Below are positions 1 through 13,050 of a stretch of DNA of 64,000 bases, piece after piece (positions within the stretch are counted from its first letter, which is position 1; the number at the start of each line of letters is the position of its first letter). The translations under genes and the position numbers were made by a program. This DNA is from Ptiloglossa arizonensis (lineage: Eukaryota > Arthropoda > Insecta > Hymenoptera > Colletidae). The stretch is from the NCBI RefSeq assembly GCF_051014685.1, contig NW_027478463.1, positions 62,001 to 126,000 of the forward strand, given 5' to 3'. The notes beneath the pieces are model-generated. The model was not told the origin of the DNA. It saw only the letters and a program-made list of their open reading frames with translations, and did not search any database.

Positions 1-495
1 ATGTGCATTTTTCCCTAGGCCTTTGTAGTTATTGGTTTCGAGTATCGAACTTGCGAAAATTTTGATGGTTTCACAAGCATTCCTTAACTTCAAACTCCCA
101 TATCCCGCGAACGGATTGACGAACTCGAGAATTTCCTATTGCATCTGAAAGCAGAAACTCGCCCGATTACAAGGGTATGTGTATTTTTGCCCTAGGCCAT
201 ACTTGTTATTGGATTCGAGTATCAGACTTGCGAAAATTTTGATGGTTTCTCAAGCATTCCTTAACTTCAAACTCCCATATCTCGCGAACGGATTGACGAA
301 CTCGAGAATTTCCTATTGCATCTGAAAGCAGAAACTCGCCCGATTTCAACGGTATGTGCATTTTTCCCCTAGGCCTTTGTAGTTATTGGTTTCGAGTATC
401 AGACTTGCGAAAATTTCGATGGTTTCTCAAGCATTCCTTAACTTCAAACTACCATATCTCGCGAACGGATTGACGAACTCGAGAATTTCCTATTG
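1..495. repeat. satellite segment duplicated at 9,717-10,211
   Basis: The first 495 bases match 9,717-10,211 at a constant offset of 9,716 bp, including rare changes such as GTATCGAACTTGC, TTTCACAAGC and CATATCCCGCG. I saw a single substitution between them (GCAGAAACTC against GCAGTAACTC). Downstream the match continues for further monomers before the monomer order diverges. Confidence 0.8.
338..354 (-). other. CENP-B-box-like motif in a satellite monomer (example)
   Basis: Read on the minus strand, the segment is TACCGTTGAAATCGGGC. It resembles the mammalian CENP-B box in its CGTTG, AA and CGGG blocks: 12 of 17 positions agree, and 7 of the 9 positions usually called essential (the two T before CG are missing). 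The same block occurs in every monomer with a CGATTTCAACGGTA linker. CGATTACAACGG monomers differ only in the centre, and ACAATGG or ACAAAGG monomers lose the CG. Function is not shown; chance similarity is quite possible. Confidence 0.25.
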
Positions 496-2086
496 CGTCT
501 GAAAGCAGAAACACGCCCGATTACAACGGTACGTGCATCTTTGACCTAGGCAATTCCAGTTATTGGTTTCGAGTATCAGACTTGCGAAAATTTTGATGGT
601 TTCTCAATCATTCCTTAACTTCAAACTCCCATATCTCGCGAACGGATTGACGAACTCGAGAAATTCCTGTTGCATCTGACAGCAGAAACTCGCCCGATTA
701 CAATGGTATGTGTATTTTTTCCCCTAGGCCATTGTAGTTATTGGTTTCGAGTATCAGACTTGCGAAAATTTTGATGGTTTCTCAAGCATTCCTTAACTTC
801 AAACTCCCATATCTCGCGAACGGATTGACGAACTCGAGAATTTCCTATTGCATCTGAAAGCAGAAACTCGCCCGATTACAAGGGTATGTGTATTTTTGCC
901 CTAGGCCATACTTGTTATTGGATTCGAGTATCAGACTTGCGAAAATTTTGATGGTTTCTCAAGCATTCCTTAACTTCAAACTCCCATATCTCGCGAACGG
1001 AATGACGAACTCGAGAAATTCCTGTTGCATCTGAAAGTAGAAACTCGCACGATTACAATGGTGTGTGACTTTTCCCCTAGGCCATTGTAGTTATTGGTTT
1101 CGAGTATCAGACTTGCGAAAATTTTGATGGTTTCTCAACCATTCCTTAACTTCAAACTCCGATATCTCGCGAACGGATTGACGAACTCGAGAATTACCTA
1201 TTGCATCTGAAAGCAGAAACTCGCCCGATTACAACGGTACGTGTATTTTTGCCCTAGGCTATAGTAGTTATTGGTTTCGAGTATCAGACTTGCGAAAATT
1301 GTGATGGTTTCTCAACCATTCCTTAACTTCAAACTCCCATATCTCGCGAACGGATTGACGAACTCGAGAATTTCCTATTGCATCTGAAAGCAGAAACTCG
1401 CCCGATTACAGCGGTACGTGTATTTTCGACATAGGCCATAGTAGTTATTGTTTTCGAGTATCAGACTTGCGAAAATTTTTATGGTTTCTCAAGCATTCCA
1501 TAACTTCTAACTCCCATATCTCGCGAACGGATTGACGAACTCGAGAAATTCCTGTTGCATCTGAAAGCAGAAACTCGCCCGATTACAACGGTATGTGTAT
1601 TTTTCCCCTAGGCCATTGTAGTTATTGGTTTCTAGCATCAGAATTACGAAAATTTTGATGGTTTCTCAACCATTCCTTAACTTCAAACTCCCATATCTCG
1701 CGAACGGAATGACGAACTCGAGAAATTCCTGTTACATCTGAAAGTAGAAACTCGCACGATTACAATGGTGTGTGACTTTTCCCCTAGGCCATTGTAGTTA
1801 TTGGTTTCGAGTATCAGACTTGCAAAAATTTTGATGGTTTCTCAACCATTCCTTAACTTCAAACTCCCATATCTCGCGAACGGATTGACGAACTCGAGAA
1901 TTTCCTATTGCATCTGAAAGCAGAAACTCGCCCGATTACAACGGTACGTGTATTTTTGCCCTAGGCTATAGTAGTTATTGGTTTCGAGTATCAGACTTGC
2001 GAAAATTGTGATGGTTTCTCAACCATTCCTTAACTTCAAACTCCCATATCTCGCGAACGGATTGACGAACTCGAGAATTTCCTATT

Positions 2087-5030
2087 GCGTCTGAAAGCAG
2101 AAACACGCCCGATTACAACGGTACGTGCATCTTTGACCTAGGCAATTCCAGTTATTGGTTTCGAGTATCAGACTTGCGAAAATTTTGATGGTTTCTCAAT
2201 CATTCCTTAACTTCAAACTCCCATATCTCGCGAACGGATTGACGAACTCGAGAAATTCCTGTTGCATCTGACAGCAGAAACTCGCCCGATTACAATGGTA
2301 TGTGTATTTTTTCCCCTAGGCCATTGTAGTTATTGGTTTCGAGTATCAGACTTGCGAAAATTTTGATGGTTTCTCAAGCATTCCTTAACTTCAAACTCCC
2401 ATATCTCGCGAACGGATTGACGAACTCGAGAATTTCCTATTGCATCTGAAAGCAGAAACTCGCCCGATTACAAGGGTATGTGTATTTTTGCCCTAGGCCA
2501 TACTTGTTATTGGATTCGAGTATCAGACTTGCGAAAATTTTGATGGTTTCTCAAGCATTCCTTAACTTCAAACTCCCATATCTCGCGAACGGATTGACGA
2601 ACTCGAGAATTTCCTATTGCATCTGAAAGCAGAAACTCGCCCGATTTCAACGGTATGTGCATTTTTCCCCTAGGCCTTTGTAGTTATTGGTTTCGAGTAT
2701 CAGACTTGCGAAAATTTTGATGGTTTCTCAAGCATTCCGTAACTTCAAACTCCCATATCTCGCGAACGGATTGACGAACTCGAGAATTTCCTATTCCATC
2801 TGAAAGCAGAAACTCGCCCGATTACAACGGTACGTGTATTTTTGACCTAGGCTATAGTAGTTACTAGTTTCGAGTATCAGACTTGCGAAAATTGTGATGG
2901 TTTCTCAACCATTCCTTAACTTCAAACTCCCATATCTCGCGAACTGATTGACGAACTCGAGAATTTCCTATTGCATCTGAAAGCAGAAACTCGCCCGATT
3001 ACAACGGTACGTGCATTTTTGCCCTAGGCTATAATAGTTATTGGTTTCGAGTATCAGACTTGCGAAAATTGTGATGGTTTCTCAACCATTCCTTAACTTC
3101 AAACTCCCATATCTCGCGAACGGATTGACGAACTCGAGAATTTCCTATTGCATCTGAAAGCAGAATCTCGCCCGATTTCAACGGTATGTGCATTTTTCCC
3201 CTAGGCCTTTGTAGTTATTGGTTTCGAGTATCAGACTTGCGAAAATTTTGATGGTTTCTCAACCATTCCTTAACTTCAAACTCCCATATCTCGCGAACGG
3301 AATGACGAACTCGAGAAATTCCTGTTGCATCTGAAAGTAGAAACTCGCACGATTACAATGGTGTGTGACTTTTCCCCTAGGCCATTGTAGTTATTGGTTT
3401 CGAGTATCAGACTTGCGAAAATTTTGATGGTTTCTCAAGCATTCCGTAACTTCAAACTCCCATATCTCGCGAACGGATTGACGAACTCGAGAATTTCCTA
3501 TTCCATCTGAAAGCAGAAACTCGCCCGATTACAACGGTACGTGTATTTTTGACCTAGGCTATAGTAGTTACTAGTTTCGAGTATCAGACTTGCGAAAATT
3601 GTGATGGTTTCTCAACCATTCCTTAACTTCAAACTCCCATATCTCGCGAACGGATTGACGAACTCGAGAATTTCCTATTGCGTCTGAAAGCAGAAACACG
3701 CCCGATTACAACGGTACGTGCATCTTTGACCTAGGCAATTCCAGTTATTGGTTTCGAGTATCAGACTTGCGAAAATTTTGATGGTTTCTCAATCATTCCT
3801 TAACTTCAAACTCCCATATCTCGCGAACGGATTGACGAACTCGAGAAATTCCTGTTGCATCTGACAGCAGAAACTCGCCCGATTACAATGGTATGTGTAT
3901 TTTTTCCCCTAGGCCATTGTAGTTATTGGTTTCGAGTATCAGACTTGCGAAAATTTTGATGGTTTCTCAAGCATTCCTTAACTTCAAACTCCCATATCTC
4001 GCGAACGGATTGACGAACTCGAGAATTTCCTATTGCATCTGAAAGCAGAAACTCGCCCGATTACAAGGGTATGTGTATTTTTGCCCTAGGCCATACTTGT
4101 TATTGGATTCGAGTATCAGACTTGCGAAAATTTTGATGGTTTCTCAAGCATTCCTTAACTTCAAACTCCCATATCTCGCGAACGGATTGACGAACTCGAG
4201 AATTTCCTATTGCATCTGAAAGCAGAAACTCGCCCGATTTCAACGGTATGTGCATTTTTCCCCTAGGCCTTTGTAGTTATTGGTTTCGAGTATCAGACTT
4301 GCGAAAATTTTGATGGTTTCTCAAGCATTCCGTAACTTCAAACTCCCATATCTCGCGAACGGATTGACGAACTCGAGAATTTCCTATTCCATCTGAAAGC
4401 AGAAACTCGCCCGATTACAACGGTAAGTGTATTTTTGACCTAGGCTATAGTAGTTACTAGTTTCGAGTATCAGACTTGCGAAAATTGTGATGGTTTCTCA
4501 ACCATTCCTTAACTTCAAACTCCCATATCTCGCGAACTGATTGACGAACTCGAGAATTTCCTATTGCATCTGAAAGCAGAAACTCGCCCGATTACAACGG
4601 TACGTGCATTTTTGCCCTAGGCTATAATAGTTATTGGTTTCGAGTATCAGACTTGCGAAAATTGTGATGGTTTCTCAACCATTCCTTAACTTCAAACTCC
4701 CATATCTCGCGAACGGATTGACGAACTCGAGAATTTCCTATTGCATCTGAAAGCAGAATCTCGCCCGATTTCAACGGTATGTGCATTTTTCCCCTAGGCC
4801 TTTGTAGTTATTGGTTTCGAGTATCAGACTTGCGAAAATTTTGATGGTTTCTCAACCATTCCTTAACTTCAAACTCCCATATCTCGCGAAAGGAATGACG
4901 AACTCGAGAAATTCCTGTTGCATCTGAAAGTAGAAACTCGCACGATTACAATGGTGTGTGACTTTTCCCCTAGGCCATTGTAGTTATTGGTTTCGAGTAT
5001 CAGACTTGCGAAAATTTTGATGGTTTCTCA
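2087..5030. repeat. 9-monomer higher-order repeat, 1,593-bp period, two copies
   Basis: The marker GCGTCTGAAAGCAGAAACACG starts at 495, 2,087 and 3,680, giving steps of 1,592 and 1,593 bp (9 x 177 = 1,593). From 2,087 and from 3,680 the order of eight monomer types is the same and near-identical: the CATCTTTGACC linker, then TATTTTTTCCCC, ATACTTGTTATTGGA, GGCCTTTGTAG, TTACTAGTTTCG, CTATAATAG, GGCCTTTGTAG and GTGTGTGACTTTTCC. The TTACTAG variant at 2,861 and 4,454 is exactly 1,593 bp apart. The unit beginning at 495 shares the first monomers only. Confidence 0.85.
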
Positions 5031-6700
5031 ACCATTCCTTAACTTCAAACTCCGATATCTCGCGAACGGATTGACGAACTCGAGAATTACCTATTGCATC
5101 TGAAAGCAGAAACTCGCCCGATTACAACGGTACGTGTATTTTTGCCCTAGGCTATAGTAGTTATTGGTTTCGAGTATCAGACTTGCGAAAATTGTGATGG
5201 TTTCTCAACCATTCCTTAACTTCAAACTCCCATATCTCGCGAACGGATTGACGAACTCGAGAATTTCCTATTGCATCTGAAAGCAGAAACTCGCCCGATT
5301 ACAGCGGTACGTGTATTTTCGACATAGGCCATAGTAGTTATTGTTTTCGAGTATCAGACTTGCGAAAATTTTTATGGTTTCTCAAGCATTCCATAACTTC
5401 TAACTCCCATATCTCGCGAACGGATTGACGAACTCGAGAAATTCCTGTTGCATCTGAAAGCAGAAACTCGCCCGATTACAACGGTATGTGTATTTTTCCC
5501 CTAGGCCATTGTAGTTATTGGTTTCTAGCATCAGAATTACGAAAATTTTGATGGTTTCTCAACCATTCCTTAACTTCAAACTCCCATATCTCGCGAACGG
5601 AATGACGAACTCGAGAAATTCCTGTTGCATCTGAAACTCGCCCGATTACAACGGTATGTTAATTTTTCCCCTAGGCCATTGTAGTTATTGGTTTCGAGTA
5701 TCAGACTTGCGAAAATTTTGATGGTTTCGCAAGCATTCCTTAACTTCAAACTACCATATCTCGCGAACGGATTGACGAACTCGAGAAATTCCTGTTGCAT
5801 CTGAAACTCGCCCGATTACAACGGTACGTGTATTTTTGACCTAGGCCATTCCAGTTATTGGTTTCGAGTATCAGACCAGCGAAAATTTTGAAGGTTTCTC
5901 AACCATTACTTAACTTCAAACTCCCATATCTCGCGAACGGATTGACGAACTCGAGAAATTCCTGTTGCATCTTAAAGCAGAAACTCGCACGATTACAATG
6001 GTATGTGCATTTTTGCCCTAGGCCATAGTAGTTATTGGTTTCGAATATCAGACTTGCGAAAATTTTAATGGTTTCTCAAGCATTCAATAACTTCTAACTC
6101 CCGTATCACGCGAACGGATTGACGAACTCGAGAAATTCCTGTTGCATCTGAAAGTGGAAACTCGCCCGATTACAAAGGTATGTGCATTTTTCGCCTATGC
6201 CTTTGTAGTTATTGTTTTCGAGTATCAGACTTGCGAAAATTTTGATGGTTTCTCAACCATTCCTTAACTTCAAACGCCCATATCTCGCGAACGGAATGAC
6301 GAACTCGAGAAATTCCTGTTGCATCTGAAAGTAGAAACTCGCACGATTACAATGGTGTGTGACTTTTCCCCTAGGCCATTGTAGTTATTGGTTTCGAGTA
6401 TCAGACTTGCGAAAGTTTTGATGGTTTCTCAATCATTCCTTAACTTCAAACTCCCATATCTCGCGAACGGATTGACGAACTCGAGAAATTCCTGTTGCAT
6501 CTGACAGCAGAAACTCGCCCGATTACAACGGTATGTGTATTTTTCCCCTAGGCCATTGTAGTTATTGGTTTCGAGTATCAGACTTGCGAAAATTTTGATG
6601 GTTTCTCAAGCATTCCTTAACTTCAAACTCCCATATCTCGCGAACGGATTGACGAACTCGAGAATTTCCTATTGCATCTGAAAGCAGAAACTCCCCCGAT
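3680..6700. repeat. segmental satellite duplication, copy A (partner 10,211-13,050)
   Basis: This block of about 3 kb reappears at 10,211-13,050. In the first part the offset is 6,531 bp (marker GCGT at 3,680 and 10,211). From the GTGTGTGACTTTTCC monomer on, the offset is 6,354 bp (170-bp monomer start at 5,631 and 11,985). The two offsets differ by 177 bp, so copy A has exactly one more monomer, the TTACTAG type near 4,454. Both copies share rare variants such as the 170-bp monomers and CAGACCAGCG with TTTTGAAGG. Confidence 0.8.
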
Positions 6701-9700
6701 TACAAGGGTATGTGTATTTTTGCCCTAGGCCATACTTGTTATTGGATGCGGGTATCAGACTTGCGAAAATTTTGATGGTTTCTCAAGCATTCCTTAACTT
6801 CAAACTCCCATATCTCGCGAACGGATTGACGAACTCGCGAATTTCCTATTGCATCTGAAAGCAGAAACTCGCCCGATTTCAACGGTATGTGCATTTTTTC
6901 CCTAGGCCTTTATAGTTATTGGTTTCGAGTATCAGACTTGCGAAAATTTTGATGGTTTCTCAAGCATTCCTTAACTTCAAACTCCCATATCTCGCGAACG
7001 GATTGACGAACTCGAGAATTTCCAATTGCATCTGAAAGCAGAAACTCGCCCGATTTCAACGGTATGTGCATTTTTCCCCTAGGCCTTTGTAGTTATTGGT
7101 TTCGAGTATCAGACTTTCGAAAATTTTGATGGTTTCTCAAGCATTCCTTAACTTCAAACTCCCGTATCTCGCGAACGGATTGACGAACTCGAGAATTTCC
7201 TATTGCATCTGAAAGCAGAAACTCGCCCGATTTCAACGGTATGTGCATTTTTCCCCTAGGCCTTTGTAGTTATTGGTTTCGAGTATCAGACTTGCGAAAA
7301 TTTTGATGGTTTCTCAAGCATTCCTTAACTTCAAACTACCATATCTCGCGAACGGATTGACGAACTCGAGAATTTCCTATTGCGTCTGAAAGCAGAAACA
7401 CGCCCGATTACAACGGTACGTGCATCTTTGACCTAGGCAATTCCAGTTATTGGTTTCGAGTATCAGACTTGCGAAAATTTTGATGGTTTCTCAATCATTC
7501 CTTAACTTCAAACTCCCATATCTCGCGAACGGATTGACGAACTCGAGAAATTCCTGTTGCATCTGACAGCAGAAACTCGCCCGATTACAACGGTATGTGT
7601 ATTTTTCCCCTAGGCCATTGTAGTTATTGGTTTCGAGTATCAGACTTGCGAAAATTTTGATGGTTTCTCAAGCATTCCTTAACTTCAAACTCCCATATCT
7701 CGCGAACGGATTGACGAACTCGAGAATTTCCTATTGCATCTGAAAGCAGAAACTCGCCCGATTACAAGGGTATGTGTATTTTTGCCCTAGGCCATACTTG
7801 TTATTGGATTCGAGTATCAGACTTGCGAAAATTTTGATGGTTTCTCAACCATTCCTTAACTTCAAACCCCCATATCTCGCGAACGGAATGACGAACTCGA
7901 GAAATTCCTGTTGCATCTGAAAGTAGAAACTCGCACGATTACAATGGTGTGTGACTTTTCCCCTAGGCCATTGTAGTTATTGGTTTCGAGTATCAGACTT
8001 GCGAAAATTTTGATGGTTTCTCAACCATTCCTTAACTTCAAACTCCCATATCTCGCGAACGGATTGACGAACTCGAGAATTTCCTATTGCATCTGAAAGC
8101 AAAAACTCGCCCGATTTCAACGGTATGTGCATTTTTCCCCTAGGCCATTGTAGTTATTGGTTTCTAGCATCAGAATTGCGAAAATTTTGATGGTTTCTCA
8201 ACCATTTCTTAACTTCAAACTCCCATATCTCGCGAACGGATTGACGAACTCGAGAATTTTCTATTGCACCTGAAAGCAGAAACTCGCCCGATAACAACGG
8301 TACGCGCATTTTTGCCCTAGGCTATAGAAGTTATTGGTTTCGAGTATCAGACTTTCGAAAATTTTGATGGTTTCTCAAGCATTCCTTAACTTCAAACTCC
8401 CGTATCTCGCGAACGGATTGACGAACTCGAGAATTTCCTATTGCATCTGAAAGCAGAAACTCGCCCGATTTCAACGGTATGTGCATTTTTCCCCTAGGCC
8501 TTTGTAGTTATTGGTTTCGAGTATCAGACTTGCGAAAATTTTGATGGTTTCTCAAGCATTCCTTAACTTCAAACTCCCATATCTCGCGAACGGATTGACG
8601 AACTCGAGAATTTCCTATTGCATCTGAAAGCAGAAACTCGCCCGATTTCAACGGTATGTGCATTTTTCCCCTAGGCCTTTGTAGTTATTGGTTTCGAATA
8701 TCAGACTTGCGAAAATTTTAATGGTTTCTCAAGCATTCAATAACTTCTAACTCCCGTATCACGCGAACGGATTGACGAACTCGAGAAATTCCTGTTGCAT
8801 CTGAAAGTGGAAACTCGCCCGATTACAAAGGTATGTGCATTTTTCCCCTATGCCTTTGTAGTTATTGTTTTCGAGTATCAGACTTGCGAAAATTTTGATG
8901 GTTTCTCAACCATTCCTTAACTTCAAACCCCCATATCTCGCGAACGGAATGACGAACTCGAGAAATTCCTGTTGCATCTGAAAGTAGAAACTCGCACGAT
9001 TACAATGGTGTGTGACTTTTCCCCTAGGCCATTGTAGTTATTGGTTTCGAGTATCAGACTTGCGAAAATTTTGATGGTTTCTCAAGCATTCCTTAACTTC
9101 AAACTCCCATATCTCGCGAACGGATTGACGAAATCGAGAATTTCCTATTGCATCTGAAAGCAGAAACTCCCCCGATTACAAGGGTATGTGTATTTTTGCC
9201 CTAGGCCATACTTGTTATTGGATGCGGGTATCAGACTTGCGAAAATTTTGATGGTTTCTCAAGCATTCCTTAACTTCAAACTCCCATATTTCGCGAACGG
9301 ATTGACGAACTCGAGAATTTCCTATTGCATCTGAAAGCAGAATCTCGCCCGATTTCAACGGTATGTGCATTTTTTCCCTAGGCCTTTATAGTTATTGGTT
9401 TCGAGTATCAGACTTGCGAAAATTTTGATGGTTTCTCAAGCATTCCTTAACTTCAAACTCCCATATCTCGCGAACGGATTGACGAACTCGAGAATTTCCT
9501 ATTGCATCTGAAAGCAGAAACTCGCCCGATTTCAACGGTATGTGCATTTTTCCCCTAGGCCTTTGTAGTTATTGGTTTCGAGTATCAGACTTGCGAAAAT
9601 TTTGATGGTTTCTCAAGCATTCCTTAACTTCAAAGTCCCATATCTCGCGAACGGATTGACGAACTCGAGAATTTCCTATTGCATCTGAAAGCAGAAACTC

Positions 9701-10210
9701 GCCCGATTTCAACGGTATGTGCATTTTTCCCTAGGCCTTTGTAGTTATTGGTTTCGAGTATCGAACTTGCGAAAATTTTGATGGTTTCACAAGCATTCCT
9801 TAACTTCAAACTCCCATATCCCGCGAACGGATTGACGAACTCGAGAATTTCCTATTGCATCTGAAAGCAGTAACTCGCCCGATTACAAGGGTATGTGTAT
9901 TTTTGCCCTAGGCCATACTTGTTATTGGATTCGAGTATCAGACTTGCGAAAATTTTGATGGTTTCTCAAGCATTCCTTAACTTCAAACTCCCATATCTCG
10001 CGAACGGATTGACGAACTCGAGAATTTCCTATTGCATCTGAAAGCAGAAACTCGCCCGATTTCAACGGTATGTGCATTTTTCCCCTAGGCCTTTGTAGTT
10101 ATTGGTTTCGAGTATCAGACTTGCGAAAATTTCGATGGTTTCTCAAGCATTCCTTAACTTCAAACTACCATATCTCGCGAACGGATTGACGAACTCGAGA
10201 ATTTCCTATT

Positions 10211-13050
10211 GCGTCTGAAAGCAGAAACACGCCCGATTACAACGGTACGTGCATCTTTGACCTAGGCAATTCCAGTTATTGGTTTCGAGTATCAGACTTG
10301 CGAAAATTTTGATGGTTTCTCAATCATTCCTTAACTTCAAACTCCCATATCTCGCGAACGGATTGACGAACTCGAGAAATTCCTGTTGCATCTGACAGCA
10401 GAAACTCGCCCGATTACAATGGTATGTGTATTTTTTCCCCTAGGCCATTGTAGTTATTGGTTTCGAGTATCAGACTTGCGAAAATTTTGATGGTTTCTCA
10501 AGCATTCCATAACTTCAAACTCCCATATCTCGCGAACGGATTGACGAACTCGAGAATTTCCTATTGCATCTGAAAGCAGAAACTCGCCCGATTACAAGGG
10601 TATGTGTATTTTTGCCCTAGGCCATACTTGTTATTGGATTCGAGTATCAGACTTGCGAAAATTTTGATGGTTTCTCAAGCATTCCTTAACTTCAAACTCC
10701 CATATCTCGCGAACGGATTGACGAACTCGAGAATTTCCTATTGCATCTGAAAGCAGAAACTCGCCCGATTTCAACGGTATGTGCATTTTTCCCCTAGGCC
10801 TTTGTAGTTATTGGTTTCGAGTATCAGACTTGCGAAAATTTTGATGGTTTCTCAAGCATTCCGTAACTTCAAACTCCCATATCTCGCGAACGGATTGACG
10901 AACTCGAGAATTTCCTATTGCATCTGAAAGCAGAAACTCGCCCGATTACAACGGTACGTGCATTTTTGCCCTAGGCTATAGTAGTTATTGGTTTCGAGTA
11001 TCAGACTTGCGAAAATTGTGATGGTTTCTCAACCATTCCTTAACTTCAAACTCCCATATCTCGCGAACGGATTGACGAACTCGAGAATTTCCTATTGCAT
11101 CTGAAAGCAGAATCTCGCCCGATTTCAACGGTATGTGCATTTTTCCCCTAGGCCTTTGTAGTTATTGGTTTCGAGTATCAGACTTGCGAAAATTTTGATG
11201 GTTTCTCAACCATTCCTTAACTTCAAACTCCCATATCTCGCGAACGGAATGACGAACTCGAGAAATTCCTGTTGCATCTGAAAGTAGAAACTCGCACGAT
11301 TACAATGGTGTGTGACTTTTCCCCTAGGCCATTGTAGTTATTGGTTTCGAGTATCAGACTTGCGAAAATTTTGATGGTTTCTCAACCATTCCTTAACTTC
11401 AAACTCCGATATCTCGCGAACGGATTGACGAACTCGAGAATTTCCTATTGCATCTGAAAGCAGAAACTCGCCCGATTACAACGGTACGTGTATTTTTGCC
11501 CTAGGCTATAGTAGTTATTGGTTTCGAGTATCAGACTTGCGAAAATTGTGATGGTTTCTCAACCATTCCTTAACTTCAAACTCCCATATCTCGCGAACGG
11601 ATTGACGAACTCGAGAATTTCCTATTGCATCTGAAAGCAGAAACTCGCCCGATTACAACGGTACGTGTATTTTCGACATAGGCCATAGTAGTTATTGTTT
11701 TCGAGTATCAGACTTGCGAAAATTTTTATGGTTTCTCAAGCATTCCATAACTTCTAACTCCCATATCTCGCGAACGGATTGACGAACTCGAGAAATTCCT
11801 GTTGCATCTGAAAGCAGAAACTCGCCCGATTACAACGGTATGTGTATTTTTCCCCTAGGCCATTGTAGTTATTGGTTTCTAGCATCAGAATTACGAAAAT
11901 TTTGATGGTTTCTCAACCATTCCTTAACTTCAAACTCCCATATCTCGCGAACGGAATGACGAACTCGAGAAATTCCTGTTGCATCTGAAACTCGCCCGAT
12001 TACAACGGTATGTTAATTTTTCCCCTAGGCCATTGTAGTTATTGGTTTCGAGTATCAGACTTGCGAAAATTTTGATGGTTTCTCAAGCATTCCTTAACTT
12101 CAAACTACCATATCTCGCGAACGGATTGACGAACTCGAGAAATTCCTGTTGCATCTGAAACTCGCCCGATTACAACGGTACGTGTATTTTTGACCTAGGC
12201 CATTCCAGTTATTGGTTTCGAGTATCAGACCAGCGAAAATTTTGAAGGTTTCTCAACCATTACTTAACTTCAAACTCCCATATCTCGCGAACGGATTGAC
12301 GAACTCGAGAAATTCCTGTTGCATCTTAAAGCAGAAACTCGCACGATTACAATGGTATGTGCATTTTTGCCCTAGGCCATAGTAGTTATTGGTTTCGAAT
12401 ATCAGACTTGCGAAAATTTTAATGGTTTCTCAAGCATTCAATAACTTCTAACTCCCGTATCACGCGACCGGATTGACGAACTCGAGAAATTCCTGTTGCA
12501 TCTGAAAGTGGAAACTCGCCCGATTACAAAGGTATGTGCATTTTTCCCCTATGCCTTTGTAGTTATTGTTTTCGAGTATCAGACTTGCGAAAATTTTGAT
12601 GGTTTCTCAACCATTCCTTAACTTCAAACCCCCATATCTCGCGAACGGAATGACGAACTCGAGAAATTCCAGTTGCATCTGAAAGTAGAAACTCGCACGA
12701 TTACAATGGTGTGTGACTTTTCCCCTAGGCCATTGTAGTTATTGGTTTCGAGTATCAGACTTGCGAAAATTTTGATGGTTTCTCAATCATTCCTTAACTT
12801 CAAACTCCCATATCTCGCGAACGGATTGACGAACTCGAGAAATTCCTGTTGCATCTGACAGCAGAAACTCGCCCGATTACAACGGTATGTGTATTTTTCC
12901 CCTAGGCCATTGTAGTTATTGGTTTCGAGTATCAGACTTGCGAAAATTTTGATGGTTTCTCAAGCATTCCTTAACTTCAAACTCCCATATCTCGCGAACG
13001 GATTGACGAACTCGAGAATTTCCTATTGCATCTGAAAGCAGAAACTCGCC
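10211..13050. repeat. segmental satellite duplication, copy B (partner 3,680-6,700)
   Basis: Second copy of the block, lacking one 177-bp monomer relative to copy A. Similarity ends near 13,050, where copy B continues with a TTTTTGACCTAGGC linker while copy A has the ATACTTGTTATTGGATGCGGG type. Confidence 0.8.
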
